Below, one piece after another: positions 36,903-49,699 of a stretch of 64,000 nt of DNA. The number at the start of each line of letters is the position of its first letter. Position 1 is the first letter of the stretch. Both the position numbers and the translations under genes were made by a program. The notes under the pieces were generated by a model. The model was not told the DNA's origin, did no database searches, and was given only the letters and a program-made list of their open reading frames with translations. Origin of the DNA: Sipunculus nudus. Taxonomy: Eukaryota > Annelida > Sipuncula > Golfingiida > Sipunculidae. The stretch covers positions 48,925,327 to 48,989,326 of the forward strand of contig CM049308.1 of NCBI GenBank assembly GCA_026874595.1, given 5' to 3'.

Positions 36903-38073
36903 GTATCCGCCAAAACGAAGTTTTGCGGATACTATGTTTTTGACCGAGTTCCTCCGCCGTGGCGGCGTTCGTTTCCAGAGAGCTCCTCAGAGACTAATGG
37001 ACCGATTTTTCCCAAACTTACACCTATTATCGGGTCACATGTGAACTGGTGCCTAACCAATTTGCATTGACCTCTGACCTTTCCTCTCTATCCAGTGTCC
37101 ATTTGTGGGTCTGTTTCCACTCATAAACCCTCATATCTTGGGAACCGTTTGACCGATCAGGAAATAAAATTGATACAAATGTAGCCCTTGGATTGCTTTA
37201 TAACATACACAAAAAATGGTGGCGCCACCTGTAACCATGTTTGCACAGTGTCCATCTGTTCATCTGCCTTGGGTTAAAATCACTCATATCTCTGCAGTGA
37301 ATTGACTAATTCACCTGAAATTCGTCATGTGTATACATCCAAGATAGCTTTCTTGATTTTATGACAGGTGGCGCCACCTATGTTCACGTTCATGCTGATG
37401 ACATCCAAGCTTATATCTCGGGAACCGTTTGACCGATCAGGAAATAAAATTTATACAAATGTAGCCCTTTGATAGCTCTGTAACATACACAAAAAATGGT
37501 GGCGCCACCTGTAACAATGTTTGCACAGCGTCTGTCTGTTAGTCTGCCGTGGCCTAAAATTACTCATTTCTCTGTAGTGGTTCGACATAACTGCCTAAAA
37601 TTTTGCAGGTTTATACATCGTGGACAGCTTTCTTGATTTTATGACAGGTGGCGCCACCTACATTCTAGTTAACGCTGGACACATCCAACCTCATATCTCA
37701 GGAACCATTTGACCAATTGGGCCAAAATTGTGCATGTGTTTAGATCTCACATAGGTCTTTATCATACACAAAACTGGAGGGGTTACCTGCAAAGATTTTT
37801 GCACGGTGTTTGTCTGTTTGTCTGCCATGGGCAAAAATCGCTCATATACATGTAGTGGTTTGACTTTTCTGCCTAAAATTTTGCAGGTGTATACAACTTG
37901 GACAGATTTCTGGATTTGTGGTAGGTGGCACAACCTACATACACATTTAGGCTGCAGACATCCATGCTAATATGCAACATACCTCACTCTATTTCCCCTT
38001 GCCACTCAATCCATGCCTCACTATCCGATTTTGGCAGATACATGTAGTCACTTGTCGGTTACCCGTATTCTAG
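36903..38073 (+). mobile_element. Family A element (A3) nested in S2
   Basis: It begins with the cleanest 5' hairpin of the family (GTATCCGCCAAAAC / GTTTTGCGGATAC, 36903-36932). Four exact GGTGGCGCCACC cores lie at about 37219, 37366, 37498 and 37647. It ends 'ATTTTGGCAGATACATGTAG' then 'CGTATTCTAG' before TTTT. The S unit stops at 'GGTGGAGCCACCTGTATTTT' and continues after the element with 'CTCTATTTTTGAGA', so the boundaries are well supported. Confidence 0.85.
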
Positions 38074-38350
38074 TTTTAAAAGTTTACACAATTTTCTCTA
38101 TTTTTGAGATATATAAAAACAGACTAAATCTTGGCCTGTTGGTTAATCTGTTTGATGCTTCAGTTGAATGGGTATATACTACCATTCTGGTGATAAAATT
38201 TCCTTTTGTGAATCTCTTCCCAGTCAGCTGAGCGTCATGACCCATGGGTCACTTGTTGTGATTAAAAGCTCATTTCATACATTTGTGAAGATTGCATAAT
38301 TTTATATTCCAAGACCACCAGTTGATCACTGTGTGCTGGACCTTCTGGTA

Positions 38351-38741
38351 AAAAATGGCATTCATCAGACAGTATATTCTGATGGTATGTAAAATGGCAT
38401 TCATCAGACAATATATTCTGATGGTATGTAAAATGACATTCATCAGGCAGTCAGACAGTATATTCTGATGTTATGTAAAATGAAATCCTCAGACAGTATA
38501 GTCTGATGTTATGTAAAATGACATTCATCATACAGTATATTCTGATGTTATGTAAAATGACATTCATCAGACAGTACATTCTGATGTTATGTAAAATGAC
38601 ATTCATGAGACAGTACATTCTGATGTTATGTAAAATGACATTCATCAGACAGAATATTCTGATGTTATGTAAAATGACATTCATCAGACAGTATGTTCTG
38701 ATGTTATGTAAAATGACATTCATCATACAGTATACTCAGAT
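38351..38741. repeat. 39-bp minisatellite, about ten units
   Basis: The unit is about 'GATGTTATGTAAAATGACAT' plus 'TCATCAGACAGTATATTCT'. As 39 is divisible by three, long frames exist on both strands (13-residue repeats), which argues against real coding. It begins about 100 bases after the 3' end of S2. Confidence 0.9.
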
Positions 38742-39368
38742 GTTATGTGACAAAGGCAGCCAAACTAGTACATGCACAGATGTTCTTATGTCTTACATGT
38801 TTATGAGATATCTGATATAGGTAAAAATGAAGCAGAATATTTTGATTTATATGTAAAATAATGAGATTTGTAAATAAAACAACATGTATACAAAGGACTC
38901 AGATTTTTTTAACTGCATCCTATATTTGATTTCATTTTAGTTATATAGGCAGGAATTGAATAAGCAATGAACTGAATTTTGACATTAATTAAAGTAGGCC
39001 AAAGCAGTTGAATATACTAATATTAAGAATGAATGTGTATGAAGATTAAAAAGTCAAAAATAAGTTTAAGAATAATCAAGGAATAGCCAGTGCAAGTGAG
39101 GGTTTAGCAGTATATAAACATTTGGCCTTCTTCATTGTAATTTGTTCTATAATAACCAGGTCACACAAACTTAGGACCCTTCATACACTCTTTCTGTTAA
39201 CGTTGATAGTTTAACCCAGATAGGTGTTCATAGTTTGTTTCTAGTTAAATGACCACTTGAGATTTTTTTTCCACCTCTGATTTTGCAGAACTCACACATG
39301 TTCTTCCTGAATCAGAAATGCAACTGACAGATTGATAAAACACTATCAACTTGTAACTTCATTATTTT
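38742..39368. other. No feature recognised
   Basis: AT-rich unique sequence. Confidence 0.5.
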
Positions 39369-41996
39369 TAGCTCAGCTGACTATAAGTCATCTGAGCTAT
39401 AGTCGTGGTCCATTGTCCGTCGTCCGGCTGTCTGTCCGTCCGTCCGTAGATGTGGCACGTTTTGAAACCATAAGACCTAGGAACCTAAAATTTGGCATAA
39501 TGTTAGATGTCCCGAAGATCTCCTGCCAAGCCGAAAACTGGGTCTTTGCCACTTTGTTCCTTTGAGAAATTAAGGAAAAACCTCAATTTTTTATTAAAAA
39601 CCTATTTTCACACTTCAGGGCTGCCTAATATCAAAACCATTCATCTGTTGTTCCTCATATTTACCATAAATATTCCTCTATATAGTTCCTATGTACATGT
39701 CTGAAATTATGTCTGTATTATATAATTTGAGAAAGTTATGGGCCAGAACATAATGCATTTTGTAAAAAATCAGGAAAGATATTTGATCACTTAACACAAA
39801 ACTAGTTTAAGCTAAGGACTTTTTTTCAAGTAATATAACTTTAATTAATCAAAATTAAATTGTATACCCAAAATTAGATCAAAATCTTTTAAATTTTTTA
39901 AAAATATGAACAAAAATAAAAAATTGGTACCTTAAATTTTGCCTTACTTTGACCATGGCACGTTTTTTTCCTGTAAGTACTGTGGATTTAATTTATCAGC
40001 ATGTTTTTGTTAGCATTTTGTCTGTTAACAAAAATAATTTGAAACCAGTTGATCAAAAACTGTAGATTTTATTCAAGTTTTCAAGCACCATGTAACATAT
40101 TGTTTACATCAGGCTAGTGTTATGCAGTTTGCAAGAGCTCAGCTCCCCAGCTTAAGCTCTCAGTTCGTAAAATTTGGCATACAATTAGATGTCTCCAAAA
40201 TCCCCTATCATGCCAAGAATTTGGTCACTAGGACTTAATACCTTTATGATATTAATGAAAAACTTCATTTTTCAATTAAAAACCCATTGTTACACTTCAA
40301 TACTGCCTAATATCAAAACCACTGATCTGACTTTAATCATATATAATATACATGTTTTTCTATACATTCTCTGTGCACATGCCAGAAATTATGTCAGTAT
40401 TGTGTAATTGTTTTAAGTTATGGGCCCAAACATAATGCACTTTGTAAAAAAAATCAAGAAATATATTTACTCCCTTAACAAGGGGCTTGCTGAAGCTAGA
40501 GGTTTTTTGTCAGGAATGTAACATTATTTAATCAAGATTCAATTGAATACCCAAAATTAGTTCTGAATTTTTAAAATTTTATAAGTTATTAGTATAAATA
40601 TAAAATTAGTACCATAAATTTTGCCCAACTTTGACCATTTCACTTTTGTTTCATGTGAGCTCTGTTTTTATAATTTTCATATCATGCACACATAAGGATT
40701 TCAGCTTTTTAGTTTAGAAAGCTGAAAGAAATTGGCCAAAAAATGTAGCTTTTATTAATGTTTTTATGAGACCATGTCAGACCTTGGCTCTCTCCAGCCA
40801 CTCTTTAGTCACCTGTATGTTGAACTTGTTGAACTTTCAGCAAATTATGCACGCTTGAGGCGAGGCATATACCTGGGCAGCCAGGCAGCTTATGGCCAGC
40901 CACAGTTGATCCAGGTGTCCAACCCAACTCATCTAGTAGTTTTATACAACAACATAACAATAAACAATAAATTAATCAATTTTTATTGGTTTTTAATAAC
41001 AAATTAAAGAAAAATAGAAAAGGAATTTGTTAGTTTATAATAATAGGGAATTAACTTGCAGTTACTGATGATATAAGAATCTTGTATCGATGGATAGAAT
41101 TTCACATATTCCAAATAACACCATGCATTCACCTATGGCATTTTTCAGTTCAGTTTTAATAATAAAAAAGTAAATCATATTATTCATTACTAATCATAAG
41201 GGATCATATGAAGGAAATTAATGATAGACAAAGATGCAGTTGATAATATTAATCTAGATTCCTACTGTGTCTAGTGTGTACATTGATATGAAATTAGTCC
41301 AAAATGAATATATCACATTTATTTTTTTTTAATATAAATAAAAGCCATAAAACCAGGTACTTATGATCATTATTCAAATGTGTGAATTTTGTACATTCTG
41401 GATTCTCAACACCATTGTTTGGTGAAAACTGAATAAATACCAGACATGGTGGGAATACTTTGCAATTGGATTTAAATACGAATATGAATATGTACTCCAT
41501 TATAAAATTTCTTGCATAAAGAATGGGAATTCAGGTAAAAATGAAAGTATATGAATACCAGTGCAAATACTTTCCAAATGTATTCATGAATGCATTCATG
41601 AATATATTCTTTAATATTATTTTAATAATCATTTCAGTTATATTTCATTTTAAAAATCATACGATTCTCTTATTATTTTTAATAAAAATTATATCTGGGA
41701 CAATATTTGTAATTTTTTTTAATAAATAGTTAAACTCTTATATTATATGTTCTGCTTATAAGTTATATGGCCAAGTCAAAATCTGTGTGACAATAGCACT
41801 CCATTTGTTAATAAAATAAATGAAATCAATTCTCTTCTCTGTCTCCAAAGGTACTATCAAAATCATACATAAGCTAAACAACAACTCATAATACAGCTTA
41901 TACTTATTACCACACAAAACCAGCATGTGCCTCATTTCTAAATCATATTTTTTTATCATATATAACAGCTGAGCGCTGTGACCCATAGGTCCCTTG
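39369..41996 (+). mobile_element. Family S-ended element with a distinct body (S5), 2.63 kb
   Basis: Family S ends: TAGCTCAGCTGAC / GTCATCTGAGCTATAG at the 5' end with GTCCGTCGTCC following, and CAGCTGAGCGCTGTGACCC, GGTCC and CTTG at the 3' end. The body is unlike S2: two related units of about 680 bases ('AAATTTGGCATA' at 39487 and 40170), then about 1.2 kb of AT-rich DNA. It lacks GGTGGCGCCACC. A close paralogue lies at 59880-63979. Both carry the same small frames (for example 41756-41986, minus), explained by overall identity. Confidence 0.8.
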
Positions 41997-42871
41997 TTTT
42001 ATACAGGTGGTTCTGTAAAGATCATAATAGTTTATGCTATTGTATTCATATCTGCCGATTCATTAACAGGTTTGGACAGAATAGAATATTATTTTGCCTT
42101 CATAAAGAGCTGGCTTCCATTTGATTTCAGTCCAGTGTGAAAATTATAAAGTGAACAGTTCAAAATTGACTTGTTTTGCTATAACACTTTGCCTGTTCCA
42201 TCTAATACTCTGTTACTGTCCACTTTGCAATCTTCTCTGACCTATCCAAGAAATGCTAAACATCAGAAGACCACCTGTAATCAACTTCATACATACCAGT
42301 ATAGCCTGGTTTCCATGACCCCTGAGTACCCAGTGGATTATGTGACAGGTCATGTGATTACAAAATGTGCATGTCAGCACCAAATATCTCCCCCCCCCCA
42401 AGGATTTTAATGATAATTAAGTGAAAGACTGTACATTTTGTATGTTCTACAGTAACAGACTCTTCTTTCTGCACCAGCATTTATTTACTCTTTCCCCAAA
42501 TTTATTCATTAGCTAATTTAATTTTAAATGTTTTTATTGAACATATATTGCAGACATTAATCTCAACTATTTGTCAGATTAAATCATCACTCTACAACAA
42601 AGATGTATAAATTAAAAAAGAGGGTGATACCAATCATATTTAGCTCTGTGCCTTTCTCATAACATTTTCAACATCTTGGTTAGTATCACGTTTTGTTTAT
42701 CAATGGTGAGCTTGTTGACACTTTCATTATCATGCATAGACAAACTCCATGGATAAACAAAAGTTCCATTTACATCATGGTTTAAATTTTCATAGATTGT
42801 AAGAAATATCTTCCTGGATTGACGGTCTGTTCATATTTTTTAACACCACTAATTTGAAATTTTACTATTTT
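41997..42871. other. No feature recognised
   Basis: AT-rich; a C9 run near 42390. Frames of 60-79 codons have no coding support. Confidence 0.5.
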
Positions 42872-44990
42872 TAGCGAACCTGTGAGCTTATGCGATGGTG
42901 TGGTGTCTTCTGTCGTCTGTACGTTAACCCATACTATCTTGAAAACGGGAAGAGTTTGCATCACAAAATTTTATGCAAAAAATTAATCATCTGAAAAACT
43001 CAGATGAAAAACTTATTTTTTGGCTAACTGCATTTTCTTAGATTTTATAGGGAAAAAGCTAAAAAAGCTTTAAAAATCTTCTTCTCCGAAACTGTTCAGC
43101 CAAATTGTTTAATGTTGCACAGAAATGATCCTAGGGTAGTGCTTTCTGAAATTTGTTCAAATGGTCTCAGTTCAGTGACTTTTGGCTGAGTTACGGGAAG
43201 CTGAATTTAGTCATATGCCATAACAGCCCATTTTAGCTCAGTGGCTACAAAGATCTTCTCAAAAACCACTGGGCCAAATTCTTAAATCTCACACATTAAT
43301 TATCCTTAGATGTTGATAATTCAGGTTTGTTCAAATGATTTTGGTTCAGTGATTTTTGGCTGAGTTATGGGAAGCTTAAGCCATTTCGCTTTATTTTCCC
43401 ATATGAGATATAAACCTGCAAAACGTTTTTTGACTGACGCCACTGAGGCCAATTTGTTTAATATTTTACAAAAATAATCCCCTAAATAATTCTTACAATA
43501 ATTGTCTTTTATGGTTCCAAAGAATGAATTTTGGCTGAATAATAAAGATTGAATTGAGTCATTTTACCATATATGTTAGCTGTGTGAAGCAGATACATTT
43601 AGCCTGGAACCAGTTTATCAGCATCCGTATCATCATGCCTCCAGACATTTAGATTTCAGGTTATCTATGGTTAATATTGACAAGAATGTTTTTTAAAAAC
43701 TTTTAAAAAATGTAGATTTATGATTTTAGATATTCCTCATGCCAGGCAATGTTTACAATCACAGGTATACATTAACCCATACTATTTTGAAAGCGACTGG
43801 AGCTAGCATCATGAAATTTAATGCAAAAAATTAGCCATCTGAAAAAATCTGCATTTTCTCATATTTTATAGAGAAAAAGCTAAAAAAAACTTTAAAAATC
43901 TTCTCCTCCGAAACGGTCAAGCCAATTTGTTCAATATTTCACAGAAATAATCTTTTATACCATCTCTCTCAAGATTGTTCAAATGGTTAAAGTTCGGTAA
44001 ATTTTGGCCAAATTACATGAATATGAACTTAGTCATCTGTCCAAAAAAGCATACTAAAATGACAATCTCAGAAACGGCCAGAGCTATCCTCACCAAATTT
44101 TATGCCAGTGTTGGTCACATGAGTCATATATGAAATTTTGGTGGCGCCACCTGCATTGACCTTTTTTTTGTACGGGGGTCATTGGTCATCTGTATATCAA
44201 CCTATAATTTCTCAGGAATAGCAGGAGCTACCATCCCGAGATTTGATCTGTCACATATCAAATGTTGTGGGATTCAGCTTATTTTTTGCTATCTGCTTTT
44301 ACTTAGAATTTATAGGGGAAAAGCTGAAAAATCTTTAAAAGTCTTCTTGTAAACGGTCCAGCCAAATTGTTCAATATTTTACAGAAATGATCCCAGAGGC
44401 TATGGTTTGCATTTGATGAATTTTAGTGGAGTTAAACAAATTTGAATAGTCATTTGGCCAAGTAAGCATACTGACATAGTTATCTCAGAAATGACAGAAG
44501 CTAGCATTACCAAGTATTGTGCAAATGTTGGTCACATGAATCATATTTGAAGTTGCAGATTTTGTGGTGCCACCTACATTGACCTATGGGCAAAAACCTC
44601 ATAATTTTAGCCTCTTTCAGCTTAAAATGTTTATGATGAAACTGTCAAGTTGAATCGTTCAATTTTTCATAAGAATTATCCTAGGACATGGTTCTTTCAA
44701 TCATATCAGAAAAGCTTAAGTTGGTCTTATGGCCATTATTATGTCTAACTCAAACTGAGGACTGCAAAACTGTTCTTCTACAAAATTATTGTTTCAATTA
44801 TAACTTCTGTAACATGGCACAAAAATTATTATTAGGTGGCCTTTTTTCAAGTTTACTTGAATGATTTTTGGCAGAATTGTTGGACCTTTAACAATGAAAG
44901 AACTGCATCTTTTATTATTCTAGATATTTTGATAAAAAGTTTATGAATATTTCAGCTTGAAAAAAAGCATTTTAGCCAAAGTCTTTCAGT
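42872..44990 (+). mobile_element. Family F repeat element, 3' end not defined
   Basis: Starts TAGCGAACCTGTGAGC after TTTT, followed by 'GTCTTCTGTCGTCTGTACGT' and TAACCC, resembling the S and E leaders. The core has units with 'TTCAGCCAAATTGTTTAAT' or variants (about 43090, 43265, 43440, 43910, 44350 and 44650) and 'TTTTGGCTGAGTTA'. GGTGGCGCCACC occurs at 44141 and GTGGTGCCACC at about 44563. No inverted copy of the start was found, so the right limit is a guess. Confidence 0.55.
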
Positions 44991-45019
44991 ATGTGTAAAC
45001 AGATTTGCCAACAGGCCAA

Positions 45020-45804
45020 GATTGTGTCTGTATATTTAAATAGGTTAAAAAAATGCCAACCGTTAAAGATTTGTCAATAGATCAGGAGTTCATTCAGTGC
45101 AGCTAGATATAGGTCAAGAGTTCAATCAGTGCAGCCAAGCACAAGGCATGTGATCACCTCATGGGTGACATGTGAACACCTCATGAGCACCATGTGATCA
45201 CCTCATGGGTGTCATGTCCCTCAGGGCTGCATGTGGAGCCAATCTATTTATAGCTTTGGCAGACTGCCGACTGTATCAGATTAGGCAACAGGTCAAAAGT
45301 TCACCCAGTCTAGCCAGGTGCAGGTCATGAGTTCACTCAGTGCAGTAGCCTGAGCCAGCAAATTTGTCACAGTTCACTCAGGGCAACTGCCTTTCTCACC
45401 TAAGCCTGGTCAGCCCCATGCATCAGATTCAAGGTAAGTTTGATGTATTGGCCTGGTATTTTGACCTGTCTATGTGTCTTTGATGGCTCTCTAGTTCACA
45501 AGACAGGTGTCACCACCTACAATGACATTTGCACAGTGTGTGACTTTTGTGCTTGCTTATTTCTATAGAGGAATTTGATATATCATCCTGAAATTTTTGC
45601 ATATTTATACCTATCATATTTTAATTATCGTATACTTGTCGTATACAAGACTGGTGATGCCACCTACAATAATTTTTTGCACAGTGTGTGTCCCTGCTCA
45701 TTTCTTAGGAGGGGTTTGATATATCAGTCTGAACTTGGGCATATGTATATATCTCTGATAGCTTTGTTGTTTACAAGACTGGTGGTGCCAGCTACAATCA
45801 TTTT
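45020..45804 (+). mobile_element. Family C element, left part of copy 2
   Basis: From about 45384 it matches 1-380 closely, including three units with GGTG.YRCCACC cores, and stops at the same point after 'CAGCTACAATCATT'. The part before that (45040-45380) contains a short array around 'CATGTGATCACCTCATGGGT' (about 45147-45215) and is assigned to C only tentatively. Confidence 0.7.
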
Positions 45805-47094
45805 TAGCTCAGCTGACTGTAAGTGAACTGAGGTATAGGAATGGCACTTTGTCCGTCGTCCGTCGGGACGTCTGGGCGTCCGGCTGTCCATTAGCAGAGC
45901 ACAAATCATAACGGCTGGTCCTAGAAACTTCTAAGTTAACATCCAGGGAGGTCAATAAAAAAATCTCCTTGGAAACCTGAAATTAGGTCACTGTGAACTA
46001 TATCCTTCGAGCTATGGGGCTTGAAAGTACCCCCCAGAATAGTAAAAAATTTGATACAAAACCTCCAATATCTTGATAATTAATGCCTGGTTTGTCATGA
46101 ATCTTGCCTTGAATATTGACCATGACTAGTTTTGTCAGTTCCTGAAACGTGGTGGTGCCATCTATATTTTTTCCTATTTTAACGAAAATTTTTCTATTTA
46201 TTTACTATAAAATGACAACAATCATGTCAGTTTCTCAGCTGTGATTACATCTTGTGTCCCCAAACCTGATGTGTTTATTGATCACAAGTGGATGCCCTAT
46301 ACTAATCACCCTGTCTGTCTGTCTGTTTGTATGTCTGTCTATCTGTCAATCCGCACAAATTTGTTTCCAGACGATAACTCCAGGTTGGATTAGCACATGG
46401 ATTTCAAACTTGACTTACACATGGCCCACCACTAAAGCAAGAACCTATATGATTTTGGGGTCATGAGGTCAATGGTCAAGGTCACAGGACCCATTTCTTT
46501 AAAAGGAATGTGTATGCATTTGATGCCAAACTTTTCATTGCAAACCTTCCATCTTCAAGAGATTGCTTACCTGCCACTAGTGGAAGATTCTGTTTGATTT
46601 TTGGGTCATAGGTCAAAGGTCAAGGTCACAGGGCCCATCCATTCACAAATTAGTTTATGGATGATAATTCTGCTTTGGATAGACAGACTGGCTTCAAACT
46701 TGATTTAATAATGACCAACCACATAAATAAGTTCATTTTGATTTTCAGGGTCCAGCGATCTAAGTTGAAGGTCACAGAAGCCACATCTTTAAAAAGATTG
46801 TGGATGCACTGTAAATCAAACTTTTCATCCTGAACTTTCCAACATTCACACATGGCTTACTTGCCCAAAGTGAGGAAACCTGTAGAATTTTAGGTTATCT
46901 GGTCAGTGGTCAAGGTCAACTTTTAAAAGATTGTTACAATAATCCTAATGCTGCAAGTTCAAGGATATTAAGTTCTAAGATTTTTTGGTCACAAGGTCAT
47001 TTGTTAAGGTCACAGGACTGTCATTCTGAAAAATTTCTTTAAAAAATATCCTTATAGACAAATTCAGCTGAGCTTCGAGACCCATGGTCCCTAG
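45805..47094 (+). mobile_element. Family S-ended element nested in family C (S3), chimeric body
   Basis: The 5' half is family S (TAGCTCAGCTGACTG, GTCCGTCGTCCGTC, 'AAATTAGGTCACTGTGAACT', a decayed GGTGGTGCCATC). From about 46200 the body switches to another repeat, with (GTCT)n and units like 'GGTCAAAGGTCAAGGTCACA' (family D). The 3' end returns to family S: 'TTCAGCTGAGCTTCGAGACC', CATGG and CTAG before TT. The ends are therefore shared while the cores are interchangeable. Confidence 0.75.
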
Positions 47095-47268
47095 TTGTGT
47101 TGTGTGCACCCATGCCAGAATTTCAGCAGTGATGTTTGTGTAATTTTCTTATTCAAAATGTTTAGTACCTGCATTGTTCATATACATGAGAAGTAATGGT
47201 CCAGCATTGAAGCATTATACCTGGTGTATTTCCCAATGCACAGGTTCGCATTAGGCCTATAGGCCTTG
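47095..47268 (+). mobile_element. Family C element, right part of copy 2
   Basis: 'GTGTTGTGTGCACCCATGCC' onward matches 2956-3148. It ends with the palindrome AGGCCTATAGGCCT overlapping the final CTTG before TT, the clean form of the family's 3' hairpin. Confidence 0.8.
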
Positions 47269-49695
47269 TTAATTCATGCCACACAGGGGAAAAATTGTCA
47301 CTACTTAAATATTGTTTAACCTTAAATTGCACTGTGTTAATGGATTTTATCTTATCATATATTTTTTGTTTAGTTGGGTACTAAAAAATCACTCATGATA
47401 AAAAAAATAATTAACTATGATTCATTTTGGAAAAAAATAGGGTTACTCGTGTGTATATTAGCAATCGACCTACAGTGTGTCAACAAACTATTGAAGTTAG
47501 AAGACATTTGCAGTAATTCAGGTTATTTGTAAAATAATATAAAAATTCCAGTTCCTTTTATATATATCATGTAAATTGCAAACAAAGGTACTCTAAATTT
47601 TGCTGATGATATTGCTCTTATCTTGAAAACCCTTTTTCTTTAAAATTGAAAAAAATGGAAATATGAATATCTCCTTCCTTCCCTACTGCCAAGATTTTTA
47701 TTATTTTACTCTGTCATGAGATAATGAGTTTTTTTTAGGATCACCGTACACATACTATAGATCTGTTGTCAAGTAATGACAGATAAGACCTGAGTGTTTT
47801 TAGATCACATAGTTAACAGACTTGAATGTTTAATGAGTGTGTGTGTGTCACAACTACCTGGATGATTGACAGGTTGTGCTGAAATTAACTCTGCTGGGTA
47901 TGCACATTTCATTTGTCCTTTCCCCAAGGGATTATCCAGGCTACCAGTGTTTGGTTTTTGTTTGTAAAACAGTTTGGAATCAATCAGTTGGCTGTGTCAC
48001 CAGCCCCTTGGGAATGACTGTGGATGTTAATATAAGACAGGATGAGAGTATAATATAAGCTGAGAGATCAGGTAGCTAGGTCTGATTTGTGATTGTGAAG
48101 AATGTCATCAGCAGGAGAAACCAATGAGAACGGTATGCTGTCAATTAGTGGAGGACCATATAGCACACAGCATGTCACTCTGTTTGACTAGCATACATCT
48201 ACAAGTGCCCCACACACTTTGGCTTTGACCTCTGGGCAATTCTGTGCCTTGACCCTTTATCTTGTCCAAATTTAAAAAGCATCATTAGGGCAGCTTAGAC
48301 AACTAGTTGAAACTAATAGTTTGACTGCCAGATCTTGGCTGAAGTGGTTAGAAAATATTGTCTTTAGATAAGCTGTTGAGGGGCGTAATGACAGACACCA
48401 GTTTCAGTAGCAAGAAATGCATATTGACTCTCCCAGACCAAGTAAATACAACATACTTGTGGGAGGTTTACATTTGGCTCTTGATTGTCTTTGTATATTT
48501 ATGTAAGCTGTGTTGTGTGTAACTTTGCCTCACCTTCTTGTGTTATATTGGGCTTAAGCAGGGTAACTGAATGATGTAGGCAAAAGCTGAATTTGGCTTA
48601 TGTTTGGAACAACTCAAACCAGTTAAGGGAACCCAGATTGCTTCTTTCATGATATAACCTTATTGAAACATCAGTAGATATATCTTATGGATGACTCACC
48701 ATGGAAAGTCTGTATGATTTTGTTAAGAACCATGAGGAAAACCTCAATTCTGATTATATGAGCATTTTCAATTTTACCTTTAGCTTGACTTAGCATTTTT
48801 GGCCTTCCTTTTTTTGCCCACATAACAGGTTGCAGTAGATACTAAGGCAATCCCACATTAATACTTTATAATTGCCATGAGACTTTTGTTACCTTTATTG
48901 ACTTTACAAGTGCCCAGGATGCTAAAATATATCAGAATGTGATATTTCAAGTTCCTAAAGAGTTGCGCCCCCCCCCCCCCCCCCCCAACCCAAAATTCCC
49001 TGACTTGAATGACTGACCAAGTGAAGTTGTGCAAGATACAAGGATGATTGATACGATCATTTAAGACTGAAAGGAATAGCCACTTTGGTTTGCAGGTTTG
49101 CCAGGATCCACAGAATCATGGAGGGAGCATATATTACAGGAGGGACATGTATTAGGTTGAATGAGGTATATGGTCAGACAATATTGCTATATTTGCTCAT
49201 GAGACTATACTCATGCAGATTTCTTTGTCTTTTCAGTATCCTCAGTTTAACATATTTTATTTGCAAAGGCTAGTTGTGTGTCTTGATTTTAATATATTTT
49301 AAATGAATAATCTCCAACTTAAGTTCATCATGACTTTTGAATTTACAAAGGCATTGTCTTTGTTCTGATATTGTTAACACTTCAGTGATTTCCATCATGC
49401 AGGTCAGAGGTGTAACAGGCATTCTCTCAAGTGTATTTGTGAATGTCTTATGGCTGTCTCAGTCTGGTTTAACAATGTTGGTATGTCTTCACAGTCTACA
49501 CCCAGGGCTTCACTAATCATGTGCTGGAACAAAGCTTATGTCAGGGATTTATGCAGAAAAGTACACACCATGGGTTGGATTAGTTTAGAGTGGGCCAGCA
49601 CATACCTGAGGATCTAGCTTGCTGTCTGGCACCAGAGAATGCATGTCTGGTTTTGATCCAAACTATATGCTAATTAGGGTGACACATCAGATTCC
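47269..49695. other. No feature recognised; one long C run
   Basis: Unique AT-rich sequence. A run of about 21 C lies at 48966-48986. A 62-codon frame at 49085-49273 lacks support. Confidence 0.45.
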
Positions 49696-49699
49696 TAGT

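Larger units (their letters stand above)
33823..38255 (+). mobile_element. Family S DINE/Helentron-like element, large copy (S2), interrupted by A3
   Basis: Opens with the hairpin TAGCTCAG..TGAC / GTCA..CTGAGCTA, then a (GTCCGTCT)n tract and GTTAAC. The core holds about nine units of ~335 bases; GGTGGCGCCACC or a close variant recurs at about 34176, 34513, 34850, 35183, 35520, 35857 and 36191. Each unit also has 'CTCTGTTACCCATATCC', AGTACCCCCC and 'ACATATTGATCATGAGATG'. The 3' end has AGTCAGCTGAG (inverted copy of the start), the palindrome TGACCCATGGGTCA and CTTG before TT. The 36903-38073 segment is a separate family A insertion. Confidence 0.8.

Noticed and set aside
45433-45440. Donor-like AAGGTAAGT
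   Set aside because: Falls within the family C repeat and has no open frame before it.
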